NCBI GenBank assembly: GCA_021738385.1
Contig: JAIPCF010000008.1
Location: forward strand, 1-57,541
DNA: 57,541 nt
Origin: Sulfuritalea sp.
GTDB taxonomy: Bacteria > Pseudomonadota > Gammaproteobacteria > Burkholderiales > Rhodocyclaceae
Direction: 5' to 3'
Shown: positions 1 to 10,659 of the stretch, piece after piece
Position numbering within the stretch: the first letter of the stretch is position 1
How the letters are laid out: every line of letters starts with the position of its first letter
The notes under the pieces: generated by a model
The model's database searches: none
Told to the model about the DNA's origin: nothing
What the model saw: the letters and a program-made list of their open reading frames with translations, nothing else
Program-made: the position numbers and the translations under genes

Positions 1-36
1 ACCCGGCGAAAGCAGTCGCGCTGCCTTTCGCCGGGT
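1..36. repeat. Hairpin upstream of murD
   Basis: Bases 1-12 and 25-36 are perfect reverse complements (arm ACCCGGCGAAAG) around a 12-base loop. The hairpin lies just before the murD ribosome-binding site. It has no T-tract, so it is more likely an mRNA processing or stability element, or part of a repeat cut by the window edge, than a terminator. Confidence 0.5.
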
Positions 37-59
37 CGCCGTGTCGCCGTGGTGAGACT

Positions 60-1625
60 ATGAACCTGAACGGCAAACATGTTCTCATTCTCGGCCTGGG
101 CGAATCGGGACTGGCGTGCGCGCAATGGTGTGTACGGCAAGGCGCCCGTGTACGGGTCGCCGACACGCGAAGCGAGCCGCCGAAACTCGACGAGTTGCGT
201 ACCCGTGTCGCCAGCGCCGAGTTTGTCGGCGGCGAGTTCTCAAAGGCGCTGCTTGAGGGAATTGACCTGCTGGTGCTTTCGCCGGGACTTTCGGGCGGTT
301 TGATGGTGGCCTTGCAGGCGCGCGGTATTCGCATTCCGGTCGTCGGCGAAATCGAGTTGTTTGCGCAAGGCTTGCGCAAAATCGCAGCGACGGGCGAGGC
401 TCCGGCCCCGGTGGTAGCGATTACCGGCACCAACGGCAAGACCACTACCACGGCACTTGCCGGACATTTGTTGCGCGCCACCGGCAAGAGCGTCGGCGTC
501 GCTGGCAATATCTCGCCGGCCGCGCTGACCGCATTGATGGATGCGCAGGACGCTGATACTCTGCCGCAACTCTGGGTCATCGAGCTGTCCAGCTTTCAAC
601 TGGAAACGACCGCCACGCTGAATCCTGCAGCGGCGACCGTACTCAATATCTCCGAGGACCATCTCGATCGCTACATCAATCTCGAAGAATACGCGTCAGC
701 CAAGGCGCGGGTTTTCAAGAGTGCAGAGGGTGCCCCCTGCGTACAGGTTCTGAACCGGGACGATCCGCGCGTGCGGCGGATGGCGCTGGCCGGCCATCGT
801 ATTATCAGTTTTGGTCTGGATGCGCCGGCCACCGAAGATGATTTCGGCCTGCGCGAGAATCGTGGTGAAGCTTGGCTGGTGCAGGGTGAGCGTTTTTTGC
901 TGCCGCTATCCGAGTTACCGCTCGCTGGCTTGCACAATGCCGCCAACGCAATGGCGGCGCTGGCCCTATGCGCGAGTCTGGGCTTCGATGCGGTGGCGTT
1001 GTTGCCAGCCTTGCGCAGTTTTCGCGGCTTGCCGCATCGAGTCGAGAAGATTGCAGAGATCAACGGTGTGATCTGGTACAACGATTCGAAAGGCACCAAT
1101 GTCGGCGCTACAGTGGCGGCGCTGGACGGAATCGGCGGCCAACTGGGTGCTCAGAATAATCACATTACTTCCTCGGGGAGTGAGGGCGCTCCAATTCTGC
1201 CGAACGGCAATAAGAATGATCGCACGAGTCACCTCCCTCCCTCGGGGAGGGAGGCTGGGAGGGAGGGCACTCCAATTCTGCCGAACGGCAATAAGAATGA
1301 TCGCAAGATCATTCTTATTGCCGGTGGCGAAGGCAAAGGCCAGGACTTCTCGCCACTCAAATCAGTTGTGACGCGCCACGCACGGGCGGTCATTCTGCTG
1401 GGCCGAGACGCACCGCTGATCGAGAGCGCGATACACGATACTGGCGTTGCAATCGAGCACGTCGCCAGCATGGAAGACGCGGTGGCGGTTTCAAAGCGTC
1501 TGGCGTGTCCGGGAGATGCGGTTCTGTTATCGCCTGCCTGCGCCAGCTTCGACATGTTTCGCAATTACCCCCATCGCGGGCAAGTGTTCGCCGCTGCGGT
1601 GCATGCGCTGGAGAGCAGCGCATGA
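60..1625 (+). CDS. murD: UDP-N-acetylmuramoylalanine--D-glutamate ligase MurD with an internal repeat insertion
   Basis: Cytoplasmic Mur ligase that adds D-Glu to UDP-MurNAc-L-Ala using ATP. The ATG at 60 follows a GGTGAG ribosome-binding site. Visible motifs are the N-terminal GLGESG nucleotide loop (about residue 12), the ATP loop GTNGKTTTT (about 122), [33 protein letters not shown] and the C-terminal [12 protein letters not shown]. The protein is 521 residues, against 438 in E. coli. About 50 extra residues lie between the helix after NDSKGTN and the strand KIILIAGG (about residues 366-416). They carry [11 protein letters not shown] twice and come from a repeated, palindromic DNA insertion at about 1165-1306. 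The frame stays open and all catalytic motifs are present, so the enzyme is probably active with an extended domain-3 loop. The stop overlaps the ftsW start (ATGA). Confidence 0.97.
   Translation: MNLNGKHVLILGLGESGLACAQWCVRQGARVRVADTRSEPPKLDELRTRVASAEFVGGEFSKALLEGIDLLVLSPGLSGGLMVALQARGIRIPVVGEIELFAQGLRKIAATGEAPAPVVAITGTNGKTTTTALAGHLLRATGKSVGVAGNISPAALTALMDAQDADTLPQLWVIELSSFQLETTATLNPAAATVLNISEDHLDRYINLEEYASAKARVFKSAEGAPCVQVLNRDDPRVRRMALAGHRIISFGLDAPATEDDFGLRENRGEAWLVQGERFLLPLSELPLAGLHNAANAMAALALCASLGFDAVALLPALRSFRGLPHRVEKIAEINGVIWYNDSKGTNVGATVAALDGIGGQLGAQNNHITSSGSEGAPILPNGNKNDRTSHLPPSGREAGREGTPILPNGNKNDRKIILIAGGEGKGQDFSPLKSVVTRHARAVILLGRDAPLIESAIHDTGVAIEHVASMEDAVAVSKRLACPGDAVLLSPACASFDMFRNYPHRGQVFAAAVHALESSA
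204..224 (-). repeat. Diverged dispersed-repeat copy, antisense in murD
   Basis: CGTGTCGCCAGCGCCGAGTT resembles the antisense core with one mismatch. Encodes TRVASAEF, comparable to RRVTSADF in argJ. Could be chance. Confidence 0.4.
1182..1322. repeat. Direct repeat plus perfect hairpin inserted in murD
   Basis: A unit of about 43 bases (1182-1224) recurs at 1263-1305 with one mismatch, 81 bases (27 codons) apart, so the duplication is in frame. Bases 1287-1302 and 1307-1322 form a perfect 16-bp inverted repeat with a 4-base loop. The right arm is the native coding sequence for the conserved strand IILIAGG, so the insertion carries an inverted copy of flanking murD sequence. Between the two units (1232-1262) lies a second GGGAGG/CCTCCC-rich quasi-palindrome, resembling intergenic palindromes common in proteobacteria. 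Confidence 0.9.
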
Positions 1626-2785
1626 GCCGGGCCTTCGCCACACCTTCGCGGCACGCTCCGGCGGAGCTTGACGGGCTTCTGATCTGGCCTGCGCTTGCCT
1701 TGCTCTTGATCGGATTGGTGATGGTGTACTCGTCCTCGATTGCCACTGCCGAAGGCAGTCGGTTCACCGGCAATCAGCCTGCCTACTTTTTGTTTCGTCA
1801 TGCCGTGTTCCTGGCGGTGGGAATGGTGGCGGGCGTAATGGCGTTTCAAATACCGCTGCGTTTGTGGCAGCAGGCGGCGCCCTGGCTGTTTTTAACCGGG
1901 TTCGTCTTGCTGTTGGTGGTATTGATTCCGCATGTCGGCCGATCAGTCAATGGTGCGCAGCGCTGGATTGGTCTCGGGCCGATCAATTTGCAGCCTTCCG
2001 AGCTGATGAAACTGTTTGTGGTGATCTACGCCGCTGATTACACCAGTCGCAAGCTGCATGACATGAGCAGCTTCGTGCGTGGCTTCGGGCCAATGGCTCT
2101 GGTCATGGTTCTGGTTGGATTCTTGCTGCTGCGCGAGCCCGATTTCGGCGCGCTGGTCGTCATTCTTTGCATCGCCACCGGCATCCTGTTTCTTGGCGGC
2201 ATCAACGCACGGGTGTTCAGTGGTCTGGTTGTAGTTCTGGTGATCAGTTTCATAGTCATGATCTGGGTTTCACCTTATCGACGTGAGCGTATTTTCGGCT
2301 TCATGGATCCTTGGCAGGATGCCTTCGGCAAGGGCTACCAACTCTCACATGCCTTGATTGCTTTTGGTCGCGGCGAGTGGTTCGGCGTCGGCCTCGGCGC
2401 CAGTGTCGAAAAGCTGTTTTACCTGCCGGAAGCGCACACTGATTTTCTGCTGGCGGTGATTGCCGAAGAGCTGGGTTTTGTCGGTGTCTGTGTCGTGGTC
2501 GGCCTGTTTGCGCTACTGGTTCAGCGCTGCTTCGCCATCGGTCGCCAGGCGCTGGTGCTGGGACGGGTGCATTCCGGCCTGGTTGCGCAAGGCATCGGCA
2601 TCTGGCTTGGCGTGCAGGGTTTCATCAACATGGGCGTGAACATGGGTCTGCTGCCGACCAAAGGCCTGACCTTGCCGCTGATGAGCTTCGGCGGGTCTGG
2701 CATCGTCGCCAACTGCCTGGCGCTGGGAATCCTGCTGCGAGTGGATTGGGAGAACCGCCAAATGATGCGGGGGCAACAGGTATGA
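1622..2785 (+). CDS. ftsW: Peptidoglycan glycosyltransferase FtsW
   Basis: SEDS-family integral membrane glycosyltransferase that polymerises lipid II at the septum with its partner transpeptidase FtsI. The ATG at 1622 overlaps the murD stop as ATGA and gives 387 residues, close to the family norm; an open frame extends upstream inside murD but is not needed. About ten hydrophobic segments are visible. Family motifs include [19 protein letters not shown], the periplasmic-loop residues around [17 protein letters not shown], and [17 protein letters not shown] followed by [19 protein letters not shown]. The 115-base gap to murG is almost filled by an inverted repeat, unusual in a cluster where most genes overlap. 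Confidence 0.96.
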   Translation: MSRAFATPSRHAPAELDGLLIWPALALLLIGLVMVYSSSIATAEGSRFTGNQPAYFLFRHAVFLAVGMVAGVMAFQIPLRLWQQAAPWLFLTGFVLLLVVLIPHVGRSVNGAQRWIGLGPINLQPSELMKLFVVIYAADYTSRKLHDMSSFVRGFGPMALVMVLVGFLLLREPDFGALVVILCIATGILFLGGINARVFSGLVVVLVISFIVMIWVSPYRRERIFGFMDPWQDAFGKGYQLSHALIAFGRGEWFGVGLGASVEKLFYLPEAHTDFLLAVIAEELGFVGVCVVVGLFALLVQRCFAIGRQALVLGRVHSGLVAQGIGIWLGVQGFINMGVNMGLLPTKGLTLPLMSFGGSGIVANCLALGILLRVDWENRQMMRGQQV

Positions 2786-2796
2786 ACTGCAATTCA

Positions 2797-2895
2797 TTCA
2801 CCACAGAGACACAGAGACACAGAGGAAAGGCAACACCGAGAAAAGCAAGTCAATTGCTATTGCATCTCTCTGTGTCTCTGTGTCTCTGTGGTGAA
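2797..2895. repeat. CACAGAG-type inverted repeat, copy 1 (ftsW-murG gap)
   Basis: Perfect 28-bp arms (2797-2824 and 2868-2895) built from TTCACCACAGAGACACAGAG and its complement flank a 43-base A-rich centre. The same arm family occurs at 3979-4062 and 31884-31986. It would form a long hairpin in the dcw transcript, directly before the murG start. Confidence 0.92.
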
Positions 2896-2900
2896 AGGCT

Positions 2901-3962
2901 GTGCGTTTGAAAACCCTCCTGATCATGGCCGGCGGCACGGGTGGGCACATCATGCCAGGACTGGCCGTGGCCGAGCATCTGCGCGAACACGGCTGGAAGA
3001 TTGCCTGGATGGGCAACCCGGATGGAATGGAGGCGAAGTTGACCGCAGGGCGTGGTTACGAGATGGCCTGGGTTCGCTTTTCGGCCTTGCGTGGCAAGGG
3101 CGTGTTGCGCAAATTGCTATTGCCGGTCAATCTGCTGCGCGGATTCGCTCAGGCCTGGACCGAGCTCAAGCGTATTCGTCCCGATGTGGTGTTGGGGCTG
3201 GGTGGTTACATCAGTTTTCCTGGCGGCATGATGGCCTCTTTGCGAGGCATTCCGTTGGTTCTGCACGAACAGAATTCCGTTGCGGGTCTTGCCAACAGGG
3301 TGCTGGCCAGCCTTGCCGACCGCGTGTTGACCGGATTCCCCAAGGCGCTGAAGCGGGGTGAGTGGGTAGGAAATCCGGTACGCCCGGAAATCACCGCGTT
3401 GCCGGAGCCGACTTTGCGATATGCCCGGCATAGTGGTCCATTGCGTGTGCTGGTTGTCGGCGGCAGTTTGGGCGCGCAAGCCCTGAACGAAGCCGTGCCG
3501 TCAGCACTGGCCTTGCTCGTCGAAGATGAGCGACCGACGGTGGTGCATCAGGCGGGAGAGAAGCATTTGCCTGCGTTAATCCAGCGTTACGAGGATGCAG
3601 GCGTCAAGGCAGATTGCGTCGCCTTCATCAATGAAATGGCCGGCGCTTACGATTGGGCCGATCTGGTGATCTGTCGCTCTGGAGCACTGACCGTGGCGGA
3701 ACTCGCGGCAGCCGGTGTCGCCAGCCTGTTGGTGCCTTATCCCCATGCGGTGGATGACCATCAGACCTCAAATGCACGATTCCTGAGCAATGCCGGTGCA
3801 GCGATTCTGCTGCAGCAGAGTCAGCTGACTCCCGAGCGCCTGGCCGAGATTCGCAATCTGTCGCGACAGCAATTGACGCAAATGGCCGAGAAGGCCCGCA
3901 ATCTGGCACGGCCTGAAGCAACGATGGCGGTGGCGCAGGCCTGCGAGGAACTGGCGAAATGA
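2901..3962 (+). CDS. murG: UDP-GlcNAc:undecaprenyl-PP-MurNAc-pentapeptide GlcNAc transferase MurG
   Basis: Peripheral inner-membrane GT28 glycosyltransferase that converts lipid I to lipid II. The N-terminal glycine-rich loop [19 protein letters not shown], the motif [12 protein letters not shown], the acceptor-site [12 protein letters not shown], the second-domain [14 protein letters not shown], and the donor site [15 protein letters not shown] with [14 protein letters not shown] are all present. The start is uncertain: GTG at 2901 (353 residues) begins only two bases after a GAAAGG ribosome site, while TTG at 2907 (351 residues) is spaced eight bases from it. Both lie directly after the inverted repeat, which contributes the beginning of that ribosome site. 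Confidence 0.96.
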   Translation: MRLKTLLIMAGGTGGHIMPGLAVAEHLREHGWKIAWMGNPDGMEAKLTAGRGYEMAWVRFSALRGKGVLRKLLLPVNLLRGFAQAWTELKRIRPDVVLGLGGYISFPGGMMASLRGIPLVLHEQNSVAGLANRVLASLADRVLTGFPKALKRGEWVGNPVRPEITALPEPTLRYARHSGPLRVLVVGGSLGAQALNEAVPSALALLVEDERPTVVHQAGEKHLPALIQRYEDAGVKADCVAFINEMAGAYDWADLVICRSGALTVAELAAAGVASLLVPYPHAVDDHQTSNARFLSNAGAAILLQQSQLTPERLAEIRNLSRQQLTQMAEKARNLARPEATMAVAQACEELAK

Positions 3963-3978
3963 ATCAGGTCAAGGCACT

Positions 3979-4062
3979 TCACTACGGAGGACACGGAGGT
4001 CACAGAGAAAAGCAAAAGCCCTGCTTGACACTTCTCCGTGACCTCCGTGCCCTCTGTGGTGA
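3979..4062. repeat. CACAGAG-type inverted repeat, copy 2 (murG-murC gap)
   Basis: Arms 3979-4009 and 4031-4062 are near-complementary (about 27 of 31 positions) and share the CACGGAGGTCAC core. It is a diverged member of the family at 2797-2895 and 31884-31986. It occupies most of the 135-base gap before murC. Confidence 0.85.
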
Positions 4063-4097
4063 TCATTTTTTCGCTTGTCCGGTATAGAGGCTTCAAC

Positions 4098-5498
4098 ATG
4101 AAACATAAAGTCAAGCGCATTCACTTCGTCGGCATTGGCGGCTCGGGGATGTCCGGTATTGCCGAAGTCTTGAGTAATCAGGGCTACAAGGTCAGCGGCT
4201 CGGATCTCAACGAAAGCGCGACGACACGTCGATTGGCGGCACAAGGCATCCGTATCTCGATTGGCCATCAGGCACAGAACGCCGCTACGGCTGACGCGGT
4301 GGTGGTGTCGACTGCCGTGTGCGACGATAACCCGGAAGTGCAGATGGCGCGCGAACGTCATGTGCCGGTGGTGCCCCGCGCGCAGATGCTGGCCGAGCTG
4401 ATGCGCATCAAGCAGGGTATTGCGATCGCCGGCACGCACGGCAAGACGACCACGACAAGTCTGGTTGCCAGTTGTCTGGCCGCTGGCGGACTCGATCCGA
4501 CGTTTGTTATCGGCGGTCGATTGAACTCCGCCGGAGCCAACGCGCAGTTGGGGAGTGGTGAATTTCTGGTGGCCGAGGCAGACGAGTCGGACGCCTCATT
4601 CCTGTTTCTGTCACCCGTGGTTTCTGTGGTCACCAATATCGATGCCGATCACATGGAAACTTACGGCCACGATTTTGGCCGGCTGAAACAGGCCTTTATC
4701 GATTTTCTCCATCGATTGCCCTTTTACGGTGTGGCCGTGGTGTGCGGCGACGATCCCAATGTGCGCGAGATTATTCCGCGTGTGGCCAAGCAGATCGTTA
4801 CCTACGGCATTGATCTTGACGCCAATTTCAGAGCCGAGGAGATTGTGGCCGACGGTGGCACCATGCGTTTTACCTGCGTACGCACCAATGGCAACGTGAC
4901 TCGTCTGCCCATCGTGCTTAATCTTCCCGGGCACCACAATGTGCTTAATGCATTGGCTGCCATCGCAGTGGCCACAGAAGTCGGCGTTGGTGACACGGCA
5001 ATCGTCAAGGCCTTGGCTGAATTTCATGGCGTCGGCAGGCGCTTTCAGCGCTATGGCGAGATCGCCTGTCCCGGCGGAGGCCATTTCACGCTGGTTGATG
5101 ATTATGGCCATCATCCGGTGGAAATGGCTGCAACGCTGGCAGCGGCGCGCGGTGCGTTTCCCGGGCGCCGGCTGGTGCTGGCGTTTCAGCCACATCGCTT
5201 TACCCGCACTCGGGACTGTTTCGAGGATTTCGTCAAGGTACTGTCGGGCTTCGACGCCGTACTGCTCGGCGAAGTCTATGCCGCAGGTGAAGCGCCGATT
5301 GTCGCCGCGGACAGCCGCACCCTGATGCGAGCGGTGCGCGTTGCCGGCAAGGTGGAGCCGATTTTTGTCGAAGACATTGCGGCCATGCCCGCCGCGATTC
5401 TGGACGCGACTCGTGATGGGGACGTGGTGATCACCATGGGCGCCGGTTCCATCGGTGGTGTGCCGGCTCGATTGAGCAATGAGGCTGCGCATGACTGA
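4098..5498 (+). CDS. murC: UDP-N-acetylmuramate--L-alanine ligase MurC
   Basis: Cytoplasmic ATP-dependent ligase that adds L-Ala to UDP-MurNAc. The ATG at 4098 is preceded by TAGAGG at 4085-4090, and the protein starts [20 protein letters not shown], as expected for the family; the frame is open upstream to 4038 but only through the repeat. Motifs: [15 protein letters not shown]-loop [58 protein letters not shown] and FQPHRFTRT. The length of 466 residues is normal. The end overlaps murB by eight bases. Confidence 0.97.
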   Translation: MKHKVKRIHFVGIGGSGMSGIAEVLSNQGYKVSGSDLNESATTRRLAAQGIRISIGHQAQNAATADAVVVSTAVCDDNPEVQMARERHVPVVPRAQMLAELMRIKQGIAIAGTHGKTTTTSLVASCLAAGGLDPTFVIGGRLNSAGANAQLGSGEFLVAEADESDASFLFLSPVVSVVTNIDADHMETYGHDFGRLKQAFIDFLHRLPFYGVAVVCGDDPNVREIIPRVAKQIVTYGIDLDANFRAEEIVADGGTMRFTCVRTNGNVTRLPIVLNLPGHHNVLNALAAIAVATEVGVGDTAIVKALAEFHGVGRRFQRYGEIACPGGGHFTLVDDYGHHPVEMAATLAAARGAFPGRRLVLAFQPHRFTRTRDCFEDFVKVLSGFDAVLLGEVYAAGEAPIVAADSRTLMRAVRVAGKVEPIFVEDIAAMPAAILDATRDGDVVITMGAGSIGGVPARLSNEAAHD

Positions 5499-6414
5499 GC
5501 CGCTGCGCGGAACTCTGCGTAAGAACGAGTCGATGGCGGAGCATGCTTCATGGCGTGCCGGAGGGGCAGTTGCCTGCGCCTACTTTCCGGCAGGTCTGGC
5601 TGATCTCGCAAATTTTCTCAAGGGTTTGCGGTACGACGAACCGCTGCTGATGGTGGGGCTGGGCAGCAACCTGTTGGTGCGCGATGGTGGATTTGACGGA
5701 ACGGCGATATTCACTCTCGGGGTTCTCGACACGATGCGTCGAGAACCCGACGGCAGTTTCTACGTTGAAGCCGGCGTCGCTTCACCCAAATTCGCGCGGT
5801 TCGTCGGCAAGCAGGGTTGTGCCGAGGCCGAGTTTCTGGCGGGCATTCCCGGCACGGTGGGCGGCGCATTGGCGATGAATTCGGGTTGCCACGGCGGCGA
5901 AACCTGGCGTTATGTGGAGCGTGCGCTGATGCTGAATCGCGACGGCGAGCAGATTATCCGCACACCCAATGATTTCTCCATCGGCTACCGCCATGTCGGC
6001 CTCAAGGAATCCACTGACGAGATTTTTGCCGCCGCCTGGTTCCGCTTTCCCGAGGGCGATTCGAGCGAGGCGCAGCAGCGCATGCGCGAGCTGCTGGATA
6101 GACGCACGGCAACCCAGCCGCTGAATTTTCCCAACGCCGGATCGGTGTTCAGAAATCCGTCCGGCGACCATGCGGCACGGCTGATCGAAGCCGCCGGACT
6201 CAAGGGTGCACAGATCGATGGAGCACAGGTTTCTGAAAAGCATGCGAATTTCATCGTTAATCCAGAGGGCAAGGCAAGTGCTAGTGCGATAGAAATGCTA
6301 ATCGGCCGGATTCAGGCGGAAGTCGAAGAAAAGTTTGGTGTTTCGTTGATTCGCGAAGTACGCATCGTCGGCACAACTGCCGGTCATTCCGGACGCGATA
6401 GAGAAGGGAGTTGA
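5491..6414 (+). CDS. murB: UDP-N-acetylenolpyruvoylglucosamine reductase MurB
   Basis: FAD-dependent NADPH reductase making UDP-MurNAc in the cytoplasm. The ATG at 5491 is preferred (GAGG six bases upstream, 8-base overlap with murC); ATG 5479 in the same frame would add four residues. FAD-domain motifs are [15 protein letters not shown] and [19 protein letters not shown]; the C-terminal domain has GYRHVGLK, the active-site serine motif NAGSVFRNP, and [14 protein letters not shown]. At 307 residues it resembles the shorter (type II) MurB rather than the 340-residue E. coli type. Its stop overlaps the ddl start by one base (TGATG). Confidence 0.96.
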   Translation: MTEPLRGTLRKNESMAEHASWRAGGAVACAYFPAGLADLANFLKGLRYDEPLLMVGLGSNLLVRDGGFDGTAIFTLGVLDTMRREPDGSFYVEAGVASPKFARFVGKQGCAEAEFLAGIPGTVGGALAMNSGCHGGETWRYVERALMLNRDGEQIIRTPNDFSIGYRHVGLKESTDEIFAAAWFRFPEGDSSEAQQRMRELLDRRTATQPLNFPNAGSVFRNPSGDHAARLIEAAGLKGAQIDGAQVSEKHANFIVNPEGKASASAIEMLIGRIQAEVEEKFGVSLIREVRIVGTTAGHSGRDREGS

Positions 6415-7322
6415 TGGATTTCGGCAAAGTGGCGGTGATGATGGGCGGCGAGTCGGCCGAGCGCGAGGTTTCGCTTAAAAGCGGGACTGCAGTGCTGGCT
6501 GCACTGCGTACGTCCGGCGTCGATGCACATACTTTTGATCCGCGAGACAAGCCGCTGGAGGCATTGCACGCGGAGGGATTCAAACGCGTATTTATAGCGC
6601 TGCATGGCCGGGGCGGCGAGGACGGCACCTTGCAGGGTGCGTTGGGCTTCCTCAGCCTGCCCTATACCGGCAGTGGTGTGCTGGCATCCGCGTTGGCGAT
6701 GGACAAGTGGCGCACGAAACTGGTCTGGCAGGCGGCGGGTATTCCGGTGCCGGATTATGTCGTGCTCGATGCGACAAGTGACTTTGACGCCGTCGAGGCG
6801 CACCTGGGCTTGCCCTTATTCGTCAAGCCGGCTAATGAGGGGTCAAGTTTTGGTATCAGCAAAGTCAAGCAGGCCGGTGAATTGCGCGCTGCCTATGAGT
6901 TTGCGGCGCGTTTTGATTCCTGCGTAATCGCCGAGAAGTATCTGGATGGCGGTGAATTCACCGTAGGCATCGTTGCCGGTCAGGCTCTGCCGGTTATCCG
7001 CATCGTGCCAGCGACAGAGTTCTACGACTACGACGCCAAGTACGTGCGCGATGACACGCAATACCTGATTCCCAGCGGTCTCAGCGGTGAGCAGGAGAAT
7101 GAGATGCGGGAGCTTTCCCTGCGGGCTTTCGCGGTGCTTGGTGGGCGTGGTTGGGGTCGCATCGATTTGATGCTGGACGCCGCAGGCAATATCTATTGCC
7201 TGGAGGCAAATACGTCACCCGGAATGACCGACCATTCCCTGGTGCCGATGGCGGCACGGGCGGCAGGCATGGCATTTGAGCAATTGGTGCTCAAACTGCT
7301 GGAAGAGGCAGGTCATGGCTAA
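6414..7322 (+). CDS. ddl: D-alanine--D-alanine ligase
   Basis: ATP-grasp enzyme that joins two D-Ala residues for the pentapeptide stem. The ATG at 6414 follows GAAGGGA at 6403-6409; a TTG one codon upstream is less likely. Motifs include [79 protein letters not shown] and the C-terminal [14 protein letters not shown], which contains Mg2+ and substrate-binding residues. Its 302 residues match DdlB, the dcw-cluster form. It overlaps ftsQ by eight bases. Confidence 0.96.
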   Translation: MDFGKVAVMMGGESAEREVSLKSGTAVLAALRTSGVDAHTFDPRDKPLEALHAEGFKRVFIALHGRGGEDGTLQGALGFLSLPYTGSGVLASALAMDKWRTKLVWQAAGIPVPDYVVLDATSDFDAVEAHLGLPLFVKPANEGSSFGISKVKQAGELRAAYEFAARFDSCVIAEKYLDGGEFTVGIVAGQALPVIRIVPATEFYDYDAKYVRDDTQYLIPSGLSGEQENEMRELSLRAFAVLGGRGWGRIDLMLDAAGNIYCLEANTSPGMTDHSLVPMAARAAGMAFEQLVLKLLEEAGHG

Positions 7323-8097
7323 GGCGCGGGGAAACACCCGGACCGAGCCGGGCAGCGAGGATGGTTTCTGGGATCGTCCGGTGCTGATCAATCTGCTGGC
7401 CGATCTGCTGCTGTTGGCTGCGGCGGTCTTGTTGGCATGGTCTGGCGCCATGGCACTGCAGCGTCTTCCTGTATTCCCGCTTAAGCAGGTACTGGTGACA
7501 ACCCAGGTCGACCGTGTATCGCGCGGGCAGATAGAGCACGCGGCTCGCACCGCCTTGTCGGGAAATTTTTTCACAGTGAATCTGGAATCGGCCCAGGCGG
7601 CTTTCGAGCGCCTGCCCTGGGTTCGCTCGGCTTCATTGCGGAGGATATGGCCTGACGGCCTGGAACTGCAGCTGGAAGAGCATCGCGCCGTTGCTCATTG
7701 GCCCCCTCAGGACGGTGAAATGCGTCTGGTCAATACCAGTGGCGAGGTATTCATGGCCAGCGTCAATGAGGCACTGCCGCAATTTGTCGGCCCCGAAGGA
7801 TCGGCACCCGAAGTACTCAGTCGTTATCAGGAATTTAGTGAAGACCTGGCGCGCATCGGGCGGACGGCGGTTGCAGTGCACCTTTCGGCGCGGGAAGCCT
7901 GGCAGTTCAAGCTCGATGATGGCGTGGTGCTGGAGTTGGGCCGCAACCAAGCCAGACATCCGCTGCGCGAACGCCTGATCCGATTCACGACCCACTACGC
8001 TGCTGTGCGCGACTCTGTGGGAAGTCGCCTGCAAACCATCGGCGTGGTGGATATGCGGTATCCCAATGGATTTGCCCTCAGGGCGAGCAAGAGTTGA
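7315..8097 (+). CDS. ftsQ: Cell division protein FtsQ
   Basis: Single-pass membrane protein that links cytoplasmic FtsZ/FtsA to the periplasmic FtsB/FtsL and FtsW/FtsI complex. The ATG at 7315 overlaps ddl by eight bases and follows GGCAGG. A short cytoplasmic tail precedes a membrane segment (about residues 25-47), then a POTRA-like domain beginning [16 protein letters not shown] and containing [17 protein letters not shown]. The second periplasmic domain ends near GFALRASKS. The protein is 260 residues. Its stop overlaps the ftsA start (TGATG). Confidence 0.94.
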   Translation: MAKARGNTRTEPGSEDGFWDRPVLINLLADLLLLAAAVLLAWSGAMALQRLPVFPLKQVLVTTQVDRVSRGQIEHAARTALSGNFFTVNLESAQAAFERLPWVRSASLRRIWPDGLELQLEEHRAVAHWPPQDGEMRLVNTSGEVFMASVNEALPQFVGPEGSAPEVLSRYQEFSEDLARIGRTAVAVHLSAREAWQFKLDDGVVLELGRNQARHPLRERLIRFTTHYAAVRDSVGSRLQTIGVVDMRYPNGFALRASKS

Positions 8098-9329
8098 TGA
8101 GCAAAGAAAACAAACGTGATTTGATTGTCGGACTCGATATCGGTACCTCCAAGATCGTCGCCATCGTCGGCGAACTGGATGCCGAGGGTCGCCTGGGCAT
8201 ACTTGGACTGGGCACTCAGGATTCCGCGGGGCTGAAACGCGGCATGGTGATCAATATCGAAGCCACCGTGAATTCGATCTCGCGGGCCATCGCCGAAGTG
8301 GAAATGATGGCCGGTTGCAAGGTGCGCGAGGTATACACCGGGATTGCCGGCAGCCACATCAAGAGCAAGGACTCCACGGGCATGGTCGTGGTACGAGACA
8401 AAGAGGTCACCCAGTTCGATGTTGAACGGGCGATCGAGGCGGCCAATGCGACATCGATTTCAGCCGACGATCAGATTCTGCACACGCTGGTGCAGGAATT
8501 CATCGTTGACGGCCAGGATGGCGTCAAGGAGCCGATCGGCATGGATGCCAAGCGACTTGACGTCAAGGTGCATCTGGTCACCGGTGCCGTTACGGCGGTA
8601 CAGAACATCGTCAAGTGCGTACACCGCTGTGGTCTCGAAGTTGTCGACCTGGTCTTACAGCCGCTGGCTTCCGGTTATGCGGTACTGACCGAAGACGAAA
8701 AGGATGTCGGTGTCTGTCTGGTCGATATCGGCGGCGGCACAACCGATCTGGCCGTTTTTGTGCAGGGTGCGATCCGCCATACCGCAGTGATCCCGATTGC
8801 CGGCGACCAGCTGACCAACGATATCGCCATCGCCTTGCGCACCTCGACTCAGGATGCCGAGGAAATCAAGATGCGCTACGGCGTCGCCTTGCAGCAGTTG
8901 GCAGATCCGGAAGACATGATCGAAGTGCCGGGTGTCGGCGATCGTCCGGCAACTCAACTGTCACGGCAAACCCTGGCGGGATTCATTCAGCCGCGGGTCG
9001 AAGAGATTTTTCAGAAAGTTCAGGAGGAACTGCAGCGTAGCGGCAAGGAACGTTTGCTGCGTGCCGGCATTGTCCTGACGGGTGGCGCGGCGCAAATGCC
9101 GGGTATGTCGGAACTGGGAGAGGAAATTTTTCATAACACCGTGAAGTTGGCGATGCCGCATTACGAAGGCAATTTGCGCGACTACGTGCGCAATCCGCGC
9201 TACTCCACGGCGATGGGTTTGTTGTTGGAGGGCGTGGCGCAGCGTCATCGTGGCATGAAGACGCAAAGCCCAAGAAGTTTTGGGCAGGTTCTGGCGCGGA
9301 TGCGGGCGTGGTTTACCAGGAATTTTTGA
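8097..9329 (+). CDS. ftsA: Cell division protein FtsA
   Basis: Actin-like ATPase that tethers FtsZ filaments to the membrane. The ATG at 8097 overlaps the ftsQ stop. Actin-fold motifs are GLDIGTSKIVAIVGE (phosphate 1), VDIGGGTTDLAVF (phosphate 2) and GIVLTGGAAQMPGM (adenosine). The unique 1C domain follows about residue 85 with RAIEAANATSISADDQILH. The C-terminus ends in a basic amphipathic segment, FGQVLARMRAWFTRNF, which fits the membrane-targeting helix. The length of 410 residues is typical. Confidence 0.97.
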   Translation: MSKENKRDLIVGLDIGTSKIVAIVGELDAEGRLGILGLGTQDSAGLKRGMVINIEATVNSISRAIAEVEMMAGCKVREVYTGIAGSHIKSKDSTGMVVVRDKEVTQFDVERAIEAANATSISADDQILHTLVQEFIVDGQDGVKEPIGMDAKRLDVKVHLVTGAVTAVQNIVKCVHRCGLEVVDLVLQPLASGYAVLTEDEKDVGVCLVDIGGGTTDLAVFVQGAIRHTAVIPIAGDQLTNDIAIALRTSTQDAEEIKMRYGVALQQLADPEDMIEVPGVGDRPATQLSRQTLAGFIQPRVEEIFQKVQEELQRSGKERLLRAGIVLTGGAAQMPGMSELGEEIFHNTVKLAMPHYEGNLRDYVRNPRYSTAMGLLLEGVAQRHRGMKTQSPRSFGQVLARMRAWFTRNF

Positions 9330-9355
9330 TTTTTCGGTTTTAGGAGGAGGCGATT

Positions 9356-10543
9356 ATGTTTGAACTTGAGGAAGTAGCGGCAGCAGGGACGGGTACCACA
9401 GTCATCAAGGTTGTTGGTGTCGGTGGCGCGGGTGGCAACGCGGTTGAGCACATGATTCGCGAAGGTGTCGGTGGCGTCGAATTTATCTGTTGCAACACCG
9501 ATGCTCAGGCGCTGAGAAAAAGCAGCGCACCCATCAAATTGCAGCTTGGCCCCGGTTTGGGCGCAGGAGGCAAGCCGGACAAGGCCAGAGATCTGGCGAC
9601 ACAGGATCGAGAGCGAATTGCCGAAGTGCTTACTGGCGCTCACATGGTCTTCATCACCGCCGGCATGGGTGGCGGCACCGGCACCGGTGCTGGCCCGGTA
9701 GTCGCAGAAGTAGCGCGAGAACTTGGCATTCTGACTGTCGCGGTTGTAACCAAGCCGTTCGAGTACGAGGGCAAGCGCAAACGCCTGGCTGAGGATGGCG
9801 TCGCTGAACTCGCTCTTCATGTCGATTCACTGATCATCATCCTCAACGAGAAACTTGAAGAAGTTCTCGGCGACGAGGTCAGCATGCTTGAGGCATTTCA
9901 GGCGGCGGACAATGTGTTGCGCAATGCGGTGGGCGGGATCGCAGAGATCATCAACGTACCGGGTCTGGTCAACGTCGACTTCGAAGATGTGCGCACCGTG
10001 ATGGGCGAAATGGGTAAGGCAATGATGGGGTCTGCGGTGGCCGCTGGTGTCGATCGTGCACGTGTCGCGGCCGAAGAGGCTGTGGCAAGCCCGTTGCTCG
10101 AAGGCATCGAGCTTTCGGGAGCGCGCGGCGTGCTGGTAAATATTACCGCCAGCACCACGCTGGGCCTCAAGGAATACAAGGATGTAATGAAGACCATTCG
10201 CCAATACACAGCGCCCGAGGCCACGGTGATCTGTGGCGCGGTATTCGATGAGACGATGGAAGACCAGTTGCGCGTCACCGTGGTCGCCACCGGCCTTGGT
10301 ATCGTTGCGGCGCGCGAGGCAGTCAAGCCGCGCATGAGTGTCGTCGAGGCTGTAGGACTGCGCACCGGTACCGACAACCTGCAGGTCTTCGACGTCGGCG
10401 CTGGTCAGGGTCCCATTGATCTTTCCAGCGTGACCAGCAGCGGACGCGGTGGTACGCCACGCAATTCCCAAGCGGATGCGATGGCAGCATCTGGTGTGGA
10501 CAAGTACGATATCCCGGCATTTTTGCGTCGCCAGTCCGACTGA
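9356..10543 (+). CDS. ftsZ: Cell division protein FtsZ
   Basis: Tubulin-like GTPase that forms the Z ring. A strong AGGAGG site precedes the ATG at 9356. Motifs: [14 protein letters not shown], the tubulin signature [16 protein letters not shown], the T7-loop region [11 protein letters not shown], and the C-terminal conserved peptide [10 protein letters not shown] that binds FtsA and ZipA-type partners. The variable linker is short (about residues 325-375). Length is 395. It is the last gene before a strong hairpin at 10557-10598. Confidence 0.98.
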   Translation: MFELEEVAAAGTGTTVIKVVGVGGAGGNAVEHMIREGVGGVEFICCNTDAQALRKSSAPIKLQLGPGLGAGGKPDKARDLATQDRERIAEVLTGAHMVFITAGMGGGTGTGAGPVVAEVARELGILTVAVVTKPFEYEGKRKRLAEDGVAELALHVDSLIIILNEKLEEVLGDEVSMLEAFQAADNVLRNAVGGIAEIINVPGLVNVDFEDVRTVMGEMGKAMMGSAVAAGVDRARVAAEEAVASPLLEGIELSGARGVLVNITASTTLGLKEYKDVMKTIRQYTAPEATVICGAVFDETMEDQLRVTVVATGLGIVAAREAVKPRMSVVEAVGLRTGTDNLQVFDVGAGQGPIDLSSVTSSGRGGTPRNSQADAMAASGVDKYDIPAFLRRQSD

Positions 10544-10556
10544 TAACACCCGCGAA

Positions 10557-10598
10557 AAGACCGGCCCGGCGGGCGCCTCCTCCCGCCGGGCCGGTCTT
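10557..10598 (+). terminator. Hairpin downstream of ftsZ
   Basis: A 17-bp GC-rich stem (10557-10573 with 10582-10598) closes on an 8-base loop, 14 bases after the ftsZ stop. The following T content is weak (GCCTTGTGCTTT), so it may attenuate rather than fully stop dcw transcription into lpxC. Confidence 0.75.
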
Positions 10599-10659
10599 GC
10601 CTTGTGCTTTGCGTGATAAAATTGCCGTCTTGCAACATACCAATGTTTGACACTAACCA

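Noticed and set aside
10394-10408. Copy of the dispersed repeat in ftsZ (GTCGGCGCTGG in VFDVGAGQG)
   Set aside because: Only the inner 11 bases match, without the A-run or the CGACACGG flank; likely chance.
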